From: Streptomyces albiflavescens
Lineage (GTDB): Bacteria; Actinomycetota; Actinomycetes; Streptomycetales; Streptomycetaceae
Direction: 5' to 3'
DNA length: 64,000 nt
Assembly: GCF_014645835.1 (NCBI RefSeq)
Contig: NZ_BMMM01000003.1
Span: 558,001-622,000, forward strand
The first letter of the stretch is position 1. Every line of letters begins with the position of its first letter. Both the position numbers and the translations under genes were made by a program. Shown piece after piece: positions 26,964 to 36,463 of this stretch. Below the pieces are notes generated by a model, which did not search any database, was not told the origin of the DNA, and saw nothing but the letters and a program-made list of their open reading frames with translations.

Positions 26964-29900
26964 CTAACTCTCGTCCGGCCACCGGGCCTTGAGCTGGTCG
27001 GGCAGGATCTCCCGGGCCGCCTCGAGGAGCAGAGGACCTTCGTCCGCGGCCTCCTTGCCGCCTTCATGGATCGCGCGCATCGCCCTCTCCATCCAGGCGT
27101 CGTCGAGCCGCTCCCAGTCGGCGGCGAGCCGACGCAGGAACACCCGGCGGAAGCGCCGTCTGGTTTCCCGGTCGAACGGGGCGAACCCGTTGAGCGAGAT
27201 CTGCAGGCATTCGTCGAAGGCGGCGGTGAGGTCCTCCGAGGAGCTGTCGTCGTCGACGGTGAGCCACAAGCGGACGAGTGCGCTCACTGCGGATACGGGT
27301 GCCTGGCTTCCGCTGTCGAAAAAGGTGACGACTGCCGTGTCCCACGCGCCGGCCCAGGGCTCGAGTCCGTGCGCGAAGACATCATCGGCGGCATCACAGA
27401 GAAACCTTGCCTGTTCGCGCAGCTCACCGTTGTCGTGCTGGACCCAGGCGAGCCAATCCCCGTCCGTACGTGGTCTCATTTCGTAGTCCGGCCCGTAGTC
27501 GTAGGTCCAGTACGGATCCGATCGCCAGGACTCGGCCGCGCCGTCCCCGCGCAGGCTCACGCGAACCTGCCTCCGGCCGTTTTCCCACACTCGCTCCAGG
27601 ACCAGCGTAGAGATGAGCCCGCTCCAGCCCTCCGCCGGGCACTGCGAACGCCACAGCAGCGCCAACCTGCGCCAAGGTGTCACGGGGTCGTTCACGTCGG
27701 GGAAGAGGTCGCCGCCGCTGAGCCCGCCGGCTGTCGTCGTCGCCGCGGCGAGCAGGACCAGGTTCACCGAGTACGTCGCCGGTCGGGCCGGCACCTCCAG
27801 GCGCTGGGGCGTGTAGTCGCCGTATCGGGTGTCGTGGCGGGCTTCCAGCGCATAGTGGAAGAGGTCGAGAAGCAGAGTGACCGCGTGGTTTCGGCGAGTC
27901 CGCGGCCAGCCGCTCAGCCGTTCGCTGAGGAAGGAGACGACGGTGCCGCGCGTGGTGAGCGGCATGAAGGACATCAGCGCATGCAGGAAGGCGTCGTCGA
28001 TCGCGGACGGCCTGCCGCGGCGCGGGCTGTGACGCACCGAGTCGACAAGGTCGTCCAGCTCTTGGGTGATGAGCCGGGCGACCAGGAACTCTCCGAAGGT
28101 GGCATGCAGGAACTCGTACGCACTCAGTGTCCGGCCCTCGCGGCTGGCCCGCGCTTCGTGCACGAAGAAGAAGCGGCCGAGCACGAGTTGAGCGGAGGTG
28201 AGCGTGGCACGCAGGCCGGTGGGGGCGGGCCCGCCGGCGGCATCGGGGCCGAGCCCGGCGAGATCGGCGTCAAGTTCCGTCGCGCTGATCCACTGCCGAC
28301 CGCGGTTGAACATGGCGAACGCCACGACGGACAGTTGTGTGAGTTCCCGTTCCACCGCCTCGTCCAGCTGTGCTTCGGCCAGCGCCGCTCCGGTCTTGCG
28401 GACCTCTCGCGCTGCGAAGCTGGTGAGGAGACGCTCGTAGAGTTCCGCCTGGCCCAGCGCGGCACTGTGGCGCTGCAGCGCGTTCCGGTCGGAGTCGTAG
28501 AGCGCGAGCATCAGCAGGAGCAGGGGCTGGGAGGCCAACTCACCGTGCGCCAGGACGGTTTCCGCAGCGAGCGGTCGCACATCTCGTGCTGCGAAGCCGT
28601 CGGCGTTGGTCCGGTTCCACACGTCCAGCCACTGGGCCACCTGGCTGTGGTTGAAGGGTTCGAGTCGCACTGCGAGCATGCCCTCCGCCGGTCTGGCCCG
28701 GTCGACGACGGCCGTGCGGCTTGTGACCAGGACGGCGACGGGCCGCCCCTGGATGGCCTCGCGCGCCTGGAAGTCGGCCACCCGCAGCAGATAGTCGGTC
28801 TGGCTGGCGCCGGTCGCCTGCAACAGCTCGTCGAATCCGTCCAGCATGACCACCGGTAGCGCGCCCTGCCCCCGGTGCACCAGTTCGGGCCAGTTCACGG
28901 ACTCGCCCGTGGCCGCCCGCACCGCATGCTCGATCTGGGTCTGCAGATCGGCTTCCGCCGCGGCTTCCCTCAACACCACCCGTACGACCAGGAAGTCCGC
29001 AGGCGGAAGGCGTGCCGCGAGCACTTGGGTGAGGACGGACTTCCCCGACCCCGGCTGGCCCAGCACGATCAGCGGGGCGCGTACCGCCTGCGGAGAGGTC
29101 AGGTGGCCCACCAGGAACCGCTCCAGATCACCGCGCACGGTCCGCTCCGCCCACCAGTCCTCGGCGGCGAACTGCTCGGACGGGCCGACTTCGGAGACCC
29201 GGTAGTCCGGATTGACGTAGGCGGCGCCCAGAGCCGGCAGGCTCGTCCCGTCGAGCACATCACGCGAGGTGAGGATCGGGCGGTCGAGGACCGCCGCGTG
29301 AGCACGTGACAGGCCGGTGATCCAGGCGTCCGCGGGGCGCCCCGACACGATCCGCGACAGCGCCTCGCCCACGCCCTCCAGTCCGGCGCTCAACGTCCGA
29401 AGCTGCGCCCGCGTGGCCTGATGGTCCACCAGGTTCGCCCAGAAGGCGAGCTCCGGGCAGTCGAGCGCCAATTGCCTGAAGAGGTCTTCATAGCGGGCGA
29501 CGGCTCGTGCGGGGAGATCGTCGGCGAGCGTCCGCGAAAAATGATCCCTGCGGGTGTCGTCGAGACGGTCCCAGGCCGCCAGACCCGAGACGAAGCGGGT
29601 CACTTCACCCGACAGACGGCGGTAAAAGTCCAAGAGCACTTCCAAGGTCGCCTCGTAGGGCCGCTGCGGCACCGGCATCGGGACCTCGGCCCGGAGCAGC
29701 CCGGCGGCCAGGGAACCCAGTCGCCGGGAACCCACCGACTCGCCCCCGGCCGCGGTCACTTGCTCATGGCCGGCCAGCTCCAACTCACGGGCTTCGCACG
29801 GAAGTTCCGTCTCGGAGAGGACTTCGAAATAGGCCGCGAGAACCACCACGGCATGCGCCGCGACCATGCGTTCGCTCCGCTCGAACCGACTGAGTCCTCG

Positions 29901-30155
29901 CGCACGTTCGCCGATACCGTGCACCAGTCCCGCGCTGAGCCGCGCCAACTCGCCCCTGACATCGAACAGGTTGGAAACGAGACCGATCCCTGTGCCCGAT
30001 GTCGCGAGCAGCAGCCCTCCGGTCAGCCGGTCCAGGGCCTCGACCGTACGCCCCTCCGACCCGCCCAGCAGGCGAACAGCATCCCGATAGCTCAGCCCCA
30101 CCCCGACCGCCCCCGACCCACCCGCCGCAATCGCCCGGACACACAGCGTATCCAC
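26964..30155 (-). CDS. NACHT-domain NTPase (STAND protein), candidate antiviral
   Basis: 1063 residues from a GTG. Residues 1 to about 330 are a helical domain without enzyme motifs, resembling the N-terminal helical domains that precede NACHT in actinobacteria. The NTPase follows: Walker A LGQPGSGKS at about 363, hydrolysis/Walker B VVMLDGFDELL at about 434, sensor VLVTSRTAVVDRA, and the winged-helix region with FLHATFGEFLVARL at about 680, a very typical NACHT/STAND mark. The last about 350 residues are a separate C-terminal domain with no repeats I recognise. Bacterial NACHT proteins protect against phages in several studied cases; here the role is inferred. It stands alone. Confidence 0.85.
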   Translation of the reverse strand: MDTLCVRAIAAGGSGAVGVGLSYRDAVRLLGGSEGRTVEALDRLTGGLLLATSGTGIGLVSNLFDVRGELARLSAGLVHGIGERARGLSRFERSERMVAAHAVVVLAAYFEVLSETELPCEARELELAGHEQVTAAGGESVGSRRLGSLAAGLLRAEVPMPVPQRPYEATLEVLLDFYRRLSGEVTRFVSGLAAWDRLDDTRRDHFSRTLADDLPARAVARYEDLFRQLALDCPELAFWANLVDHQATRAQLRTLSAGLEGVGEALSRIVSGRPADAWITGLSRAHAAVLDRPILTSRDVLDGTSLPALGAAYVNPDYRVSEVGPSEQFAAEDWWAERTVRGDLERFLVGHLTSPQAVRAPLIVLGQPGSGKSVLTQVLAARLPPADFLVVRVVLREAAAEADLQTQIEHAVRAATGESVNWPELVHRGQGALPVVMLDGFDELLQATGASQTDYLLRVADFQAREAIQGRPVAVLVTSRTAVVDRARPAEGMLAVRLEPFNHSQVAQWLDVWNRTNADGFAARDVRPLAAETVLAHGELASQPLLLLMLALYDSDRNALQRHSAALGQAELYERLLTSFAAREVRKTGAALAEAQLDEAVERELTQLSVVAFAMFNRGRQWISATELDADLAGLGPDAAGGPAPTGLRATLTSAQLVLGRFFFVHEARASREGRTLSAYEFLHATFGEFLVARLITQELDDLVDSVRHSPRRGRPSAIDDAFLHALMSFMPLTTRGTVVSFLSERLSGWPRTRRNHAVTLLLDLFHYALEARHDTRYGDYTPQRLEVPARPATYSVNLVLLAAATTTAGGLSGGDLFPDVNDPVTPWRRLALLWRSQCPAEGWSGLISTLVLERVWENGRRQVRVSLRGDGAAESWRSDPYWTYDYGPDYEMRPRTDGDWLAWVQHDNGELREQARFLCDAADDVFAHGLEPWAGAWDTAVVTFFDSGSQAPVSAVSALVRLWLTVDDDSSSEDLTAAFDECLQISLNGFAPFDRETRRRFRRVFLRRLAADWERLDDAWMERAMRAIHEGGKEAADEGPLLLEAAREILPDQLKARWPDES

Positions 30156-30237
30156 GGTCGATTGTCCGCGGAGGTGAACATCGGGCTCCGGATGGCAGCA
30201 CCGGCGAGTTCAGTGGGCGGCCCCTCCATGCCGCCCG

Positions 30238-31451
<1,214 letters not shown>

Positions 31452-31610
31452 TTACGGAGATGAACCCGTGAGACGGTAGCTGCCCCACCCTCGTTTATCC
31501 ACACTCAGGACAAAGTTTGTTCCATCACGGTCATACCTATTGGCGAGCCGCGAAAAGAGGTCTAGCTTCCTTGGCGCTGTTGCTGTGACCCACGAGGAGT
31601 GGATGACCAC

Positions 31611-34130
31611 ATGCGGCTCACATCGCATCAAACACCGTCAGAGTTACGAGGATTGAGCGCGAGAAGACGCAGGATCCGACGCCGCGCCTGGGCCGCCGCC
31701 CTGGCCGCCGGAGCCGTCACCGCCGGGGCGCTCTCGGCACCGTCCGCGAGTGCGCGCCCGGCTCCGGATCCAGCGTTGACAACGATGTCCGTCAAGTCGC
31801 CACCGGGCGGCGCCAATGTACGCGTGCTGATCTTCTACGGCTCGGCGGCGGCCGGGGACGAGTCGCCGGTCGTGAACGCCGGGATCGAGGCCATCGAGAA
31901 GATCGGACTGTCCGGTCCGGCCGCGCAGCACTTCAAGGTCGAGGCGACGGACGACGCCTCGGTCTTCACGAACGAGACGAAGCTGGGCCGGTTCAACGCC
32001 ATCGTGTTCCTCACGGGCGGCGGGGACGTGCTCGATCCGGAGCAGGAGGCCGGCCTGGAGGCGTACATGGAGGCGGGCGGCGGTTTCGTCGGCATCCATG
32101 ACGCGGCTCGCGCCGAGCCGTACTCGGACTGGTTCACCGGACTCATCGGCGCCCGACCGGCGAGCACCAGCCCGACGAACGTACAGCGAGCGACCGTCGA
32201 GGTCGGCGACCGGCAGCACCCCGCCACCAAGGACCTCCCGGTCCAGTGGAAGCGGCCCGACCAGTGGCTCAACTGGGTGAAGAACCCATCGGGCGAGGTG
32301 CACACCGTGGCCCGGGTGCGCGAGTCGACGTATCAGCCGGGTGCGAGCAAGAACGGCTGGGACCATCCGGTGAGTTGGTGCCGTGACTACGACGGCGGCC
32401 GCTCCTTCTACACCGGCATGGGCGGCACCGCGTCGGCGTACGACGAGACCGACTTCCGTGCGCATCTGCGCGGCGCCCTGCTCTGGACGTCTCGGCTCGT
32501 GCAGGCCGACTGCAAGGCGACGATCAACGCCGACTACAAGGCGGAGCGCCTGACGCAGCCCAATCAGCCCGGCCAGAACGACCAGATCGGTGAGCCGCAC
32601 GGGCTGGTCACCGCACCCGACGGACGGGTGCTCTACATCGGCCGCGGCGGCGCGGACTCCTCCCAACCCGTCATCACCGACTGGAACAACCCGGACGTCG
32701 GCAAGGGCAAGGGCGAGATCCATGTCTACGACCCCAAGACCGGCAAGGTCACTTTGGCCGGCGCGCTCACCGTGTTCGGCAACAAGGGCGGCGGCGATGA
32801 GCTGATCAAGGTCGAGGAGGGCCTGCTCGGCATCGAGATCGATCCGAACTTCGAGCAGAACGGCTGGGTGTATCTGCACTACACACCTCACTCGCAGATC
32901 AACCGTGACACGCAGATGGCCGAGCGGCGCGTCTCGCGCTTCACCCTCGATCTCGCCACCGACAAGCTGGACCTGAGCAGCGAGAAGGTGCTCCTCAAGT
33001 GGCCGGTGCAGATCCACAGTTGCTGCCACGCGGGCGGTGGGATGGCCTGGGACTCCAAGGGGAATCTCTACATCGCGACCGGTGACAACAACTCGAGCCG
33101 CTTCAGCGACGGCTACTCGGGAAACAATCCCGAACCCAACTACAAGGGTGTGTCGTTCGCGGACGCTCGCCGCACTGCGGGCAACACCAACAACCTCAAC
33201 GGCAAGATCCTGCGCATCCACCCGGAGCCCGACGGCACGTACACGCTGCCGGAAGGCAATCTCTTCACCGGCAAGGAGACCGCCGAGGGCGGCGGCAAGA
33301 CACGCGGCGAGATCTATGTGATGGGGGTCAGGAACCCGGCGCGGATCTCGGTCGACAAGAAGACCGACACCCTGTACGCCGGGTGGGTCGGCCCGGACGC
33401 GAGCGCGCCGTCGACCACTTGGGGCCCTGCCAAGTACGACACCTTCGCCGTCATCACCAAGGCGAGCAACCGGGGTTGGCCGTACTGCATGGGCAACAGG
33501 CAGCCCTACCGGGACCGCAATCTGCCGGACCCGACCAAGCCGCTCGGCTGGTACGACTGCGATCATCCCAAGAACGAGTCCCCGAACAACGACGGTCTCG
33601 TCAATCTTCCACCGGTCACCGGCAACAACATCTGGTACTCGCCCCAGGGTGGCGCCCCGGACTATCCGCGCGACGCGAACGGCATACCGTCGTACAAGCA
33701 GGAGGAGGCCACCTATCTGCTGCCGTGGCTGAAGGGTGGTGGCCAGGCGGCGATGAACGGGCCCCTCTACCGGTACGACGCGTCGATCCCCAACGCCACG
33801 AAGTGGCCCTCCTACTGGGACGGCAAGTGGTTCGTCGGCGACTTCTACGACTCCGACCAGCCGCGCAACGCCGTCCTCACCGACCCGAAGACGGCCGGCG
33901 ACGGCGGCCTGCCGATCCACTCCGAGTCGCTGAAGAAGATCGTGCCCATCGGCAACGACGGCATCAAGAACCTCATGGACTGGAAGTTCGGACCGGACGG
34001 CGCGCTGTACGTCCTCGACTACGGCCGCGGCTTCTTCACCTCGGACTCCAAGTCGGCGCTGTGGAGGGTCACTTACACGGGCGGCGGTCCGACGCCGGCC
34101 GCCGATCGACTGGCCAGGAGGGTGGAGTGA
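31611..34130 (+). CDS. Secreted ThuA-domain / PQQ-type sugar dehydrogenase fusion
   Basis: 839 residues from ATG. A long basic signal peptide (SARRRRIRRRAWAAALAAGA) leads to cleavage near PSASA-RP. Residues about 60-290 form a ThuA-like class-I glutamine-amidotransferase-like fold (VLIFYGSAAAGDESPVV, GGGFVGIHDAARAEPY, VSWCRDYDGGRSFYTGMGG). The rest is a glucose/sorbosone-dehydrogenase propeller: GLLGIEIDPNFEQNGWVYLH, HSCCHAGGGMAWDSKGNLYI, NNLNGKILRIHPEPDG, MGVRNPARISVD and RGWPYCMGN. Codon 12 is TTA (31644-31646), so translation should depend on bldA tRNA and come late in growth. The TGA overlaps the next ATG by one base. Confidence 0.9.
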   Translation: MRLTSHQTPSELRGLSARRRRIRRRAWAAALAAGAVTAGALSAPSASARPAPDPALTTMSVKSPPGGANVRVLIFYGSAAAGDESPVVNAGIEAIEKIGLSGPAAQHFKVEATDDASVFTNETKLGRFNAIVFLTGGGDVLDPEQEAGLEAYMEAGGGFVGIHDAARAEPYSDWFTGLIGARPASTSPTNVQRATVEVGDRQHPATKDLPVQWKRPDQWLNWVKNPSGEVHTVARVRESTYQPGASKNGWDHPVSWCRDYDGGRSFYTGMGGTASAYDETDFRAHLRGALLWTSRLVQADCKATINADYKAERLTQPNQPGQNDQIGEPHGLVTAPDGRVLYIGRGGADSSQPVITDWNNPDVGKGKGEIHVYDPKTGKVTLAGALTVFGNKGGGDELIKVEEGLLGIEIDPNFEQNGWVYLHYTPHSQINRDTQMAERRVSRFTLDLATDKLDLSSEKVLLKWPVQIHSCCHAGGGMAWDSKGNLYIATGDNNSSRFSDGYSGNNPEPNYKGVSFADARRTAGNTNNLNGKILRIHPEPDGTYTLPEGNLFTGKETAEGGGKTRGEIYVMGVRNPARISVDKKTDTLYAGWVGPDASAPSTTWGPAKYDTFAVITKASNRGWPYCMGNRQPYRDRNLPDPTKPLGWYDCDHPKNESPNNDGLVNLPPVTGNNIWYSPQGGAPDYPRDANGIPSYKQEEATYLLPWLKGGGQAAMNGPLYRYDASIPNATKWPSYWDGKWFVGDFYDSDQPRNAVLTDPKTAGDGGLPIHSESLKKIVPIGNDGIKNLMDWKFGPDGALYVLDYGRGFFTSDSKSALWRVTYTGGGPTPAADRLARRVE

Positions 34131-36340
34131 TGTCCCAAAGACGTTGGTGGACGGCTTTGCTGGCGTCCCTGCTGATGGTGCTGGGGCTCACATCGACCTC
34201 CGCGTTCGGGCGGACCGAGTCCCCGAACGCCGGGTCCTCGAAGGACGCGGCCGCTCAGGTGCTCACCTGGACCGCGGGGGACGACATCACCCAGTACGCC
34301 TCCGTGCCGCAGACCGCGGTCGCGGGCCCGACGACAATCGTCTTCGAGAACAGCGCGGCGACCGGCAACACCACCGGCATGCCGCACACGTTGACGTTCG
34401 ACGTCTCCGACCCGGAGTACAACAACGACGTCCCGCTGAACATCCTGGCCAACCCGAACGACGACCAGGGCGGCAGGCACACGGCCGAAGTCACCCTCAC
34501 CCCCGGCCGCTACCGCTTCTACTGCACGATGCCGGGTCATGAACGGATGCAGGGCATCCTCGTGGTGACGGAAGGCGGTGGCTCGGACACGACGGCGCCC
34601 GAGACATCGGCCTCGGTGAGCGGCACGCAGAACTCGCAGGGCGCGTACGTCGGTTCGGCGTCGGTCACGGTCACGGCGACCGACGCGGGTGCCGGCGTCG
34701 ACCGGATCGAGTACGCCCTCGGGGACACGGGTGCCTGGCAGCCGTACACCACGCCCGTCGTGGTCGACCAGGTCGGCGCCCACAAGGTCCGCTATCGCGC
34801 GATCGACAAGGCGGGCAACACCGCCGCCGAGAAGAGCGTCGACTTCACGGTGGTCGCACCGCCGACGGACGACACGACAGCGCCCGAGACCTCGGCGACG
34901 GTGAGCGGCGAGCGGAATCCCGACGGTGCGTACATCGACATGGCGACCGTCACCGTCTCCGCCTCCGACACCGGTTCCGGGGTCAACACGATCGAGTACG
35001 CGGTCGACTCCGGCGGCTGGCAGCCGTACACGGCGCCCGTGATGGTGCACGCGCTCGGCGCCCACCAGGTGCGCTATCGCGCGACGGACAAGGCGGGCAA
35101 CACCGCCGCCGAGAAGAGCGTCGACTTCACGGTGGTGGCGCCACCCGTCTCCGACACGACGCCGCCGGTGACCGGGGTGAGCGTCGACGGGACGAAGAAC
35201 TCCGACGGCGCCTATGTGAACAGTGCCAAGGTGACCGTGAACGCGACGGACGAGGGTGGTTCGGGGGTCGCCGCGATCGAGTACTCCCTCGACGGCGGAC
35301 CCTATCTGGCGTACTCCGCACCGGTGTCGGTGGACCGGGTCGGCGCCCACACGGTGGCGTACCGGGCGAGCGACAAGGCGGGCAACACGTCGGAGCCGCG
35401 CACCGTGAGCTTCACCGTCGCATCGGGCGGCGGTGTGCCCGCGCCCAACTGCCCCGAGTACGACGAGCGGTTGACGGTGATCGTGGGAACGGTCGACTCG
35501 GGTGTACCGAACCGGGTCACCAACAACCGGTGCCGTATCAATGAGTTGATCGAGGACGAGAAGGAGTGGACCTCCCAGGCGCTGTTCCTCAAGCATGTCA
35601 AGACCGTCCTGGACAAGCTTCTCGAGGAAGGTGTCATCGACCAGCGCGAGTACAACAGGATCAACAAGGCGGCCAAGCAGTCCGGCATCGGCAAGCCGGG
35701 CCAGACCGGCGGCTACCGCAAGATCTTCGACGGCTCGCAGGCTTCCTTCGATCGGTGGGAGCACGTGGGTGGCGGTTCGTTCGGGCTGAACACCGACGGG
35801 TCGATCACGTCCGGCACCACGCAGGGCGGGCTGGGCATGCTGTGGTTCCCCGAGCGCAAGTACGGCGACTTCTCGCTGAAGCTCCAGTGGCGTGACGACG
35901 CTCCCGGCACCGGGAACGCCAACTCCGGTGTGTTCGTGCGGTTCCCGTGGGTCCACGACCACCCGGAGGAGTCGCGGCCTGAGTGGGTCGCCATCAAGTA
36001 CGGGCACGAGGTGCAGGTGCTCGACCGGCCCGACGGCGACATGTACAAGACGGGCTCGATCTACGGCTTCGACCGCGTGGGTCTCGCCGGAGCGGGCGTC
36101 ACCCAGAAGGGCACCTGGAACGACTACGAGATCCGTGTGGTCGACCAGCACTACTCGGTGTACCGCAACGGCGTGCTGATCAACGAGTTCGACAACACCG
36201 GCGGCCAGGACTTCTCTCCGCCGCGCTCGGACGACCCGGGCACGGACGGGCGGCGGTTCGCCTCCGGTTACGTCGGGCTCCAGGTGCACAGCACGACGGA
36301 TGTCATCTCGTACCGGGACATCCGGATCAAGGAGTTGTAA
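34130..36340 (+). CDS. Secreted cupredoxin - OmpL47 repeats - DUF1080 protein
   Basis: 736 residues with a signal peptide (RRWWTALLASLLMVLGLTST). Residues 45-147 are a plastocyanin-like domain with type-1 copper ligands H86, C132, H137 and M140 (MPHTLTF; YCTMPGHERMQG). Three OmpL47/Ig-like repeats follow (about 155-440), each with GAYVGSASVTVTATD-like strands, I-E-Y and W-Q-P-Y-T, and the repeated phrase KAGNTAAEKSVDFTVVAPP. A linker and a C-terminal DUF1080 (3-keto-disaccharide hydrolase-like, concanavalin fold) domain (about 540-736) end it: YRKIFDGSQASFDRWEHVGG, NSGVFVRFP, WNDYEIRVVD. It is coupled to the sugar dehydrogenase, suggesting copper- or electron-linked carbohydrate oxidation outside the cell. 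Confidence 0.9.
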   Translation: MSQRRWWTALLASLLMVLGLTSTSAFGRTESPNAGSSKDAAAQVLTWTAGDDITQYASVPQTAVAGPTTIVFENSAATGNTTGMPHTLTFDVSDPEYNNDVPLNILANPNDDQGGRHTAEVTLTPGRYRFYCTMPGHERMQGILVVTEGGGSDTTAPETSASVSGTQNSQGAYVGSASVTVTATDAGAGVDRIEYALGDTGAWQPYTTPVVVDQVGAHKVRYRAIDKAGNTAAEKSVDFTVVAPPTDDTTAPETSATVSGERNPDGAYIDMATVTVSASDTGSGVNTIEYAVDSGGWQPYTAPVMVHALGAHQVRYRATDKAGNTAAEKSVDFTVVAPPVSDTTPPVTGVSVDGTKNSDGAYVNSAKVTVNATDEGGSGVAAIEYSLDGGPYLAYSAPVSVDRVGAHTVAYRASDKAGNTSEPRTVSFTVASGGGVPAPNCPEYDERLTVIVGTVDSGVPNRVTNNRCRINELIEDEKEWTSQALFLKHVKTVLDKLLEEGVIDQREYNRINKAAKQSGIGKPGQTGGYRKIFDGSQASFDRWEHVGGGSFGLNTDGSITSGTTQGGLGMLWFPERKYGDFSLKLQWRDDAPGTGNANSGVFVRFPWVHDHPEESRPEWVAIKYGHEVQVLDRPDGDMYKTGSIYGFDRVGLAGAGVTQKGTWNDYEIRVVDQHYSVYRNGVLINEFDNTGGQDFSPPRSDDPGTDGRRFASGYVGLQVHSTTDVISYRDIRIKEL

Positions 36341-36463
36341 GGACCTGAAGGGAAAGGAGTCGTAAGGGGCGGGGGACGTCCGTCCCGTCCGAGCCGTTGT
36401 CGGTGGCGTGCGGCATGCTGTGATCAGTGGCTGCCGTACGCCGCTGACTACGGGGAGGTCTGT

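Noticed and set aside
31644..33920. 758-codon minus-strand open frame
   Set aside because: Antisense to the sugar dehydrogenase; no homology features.
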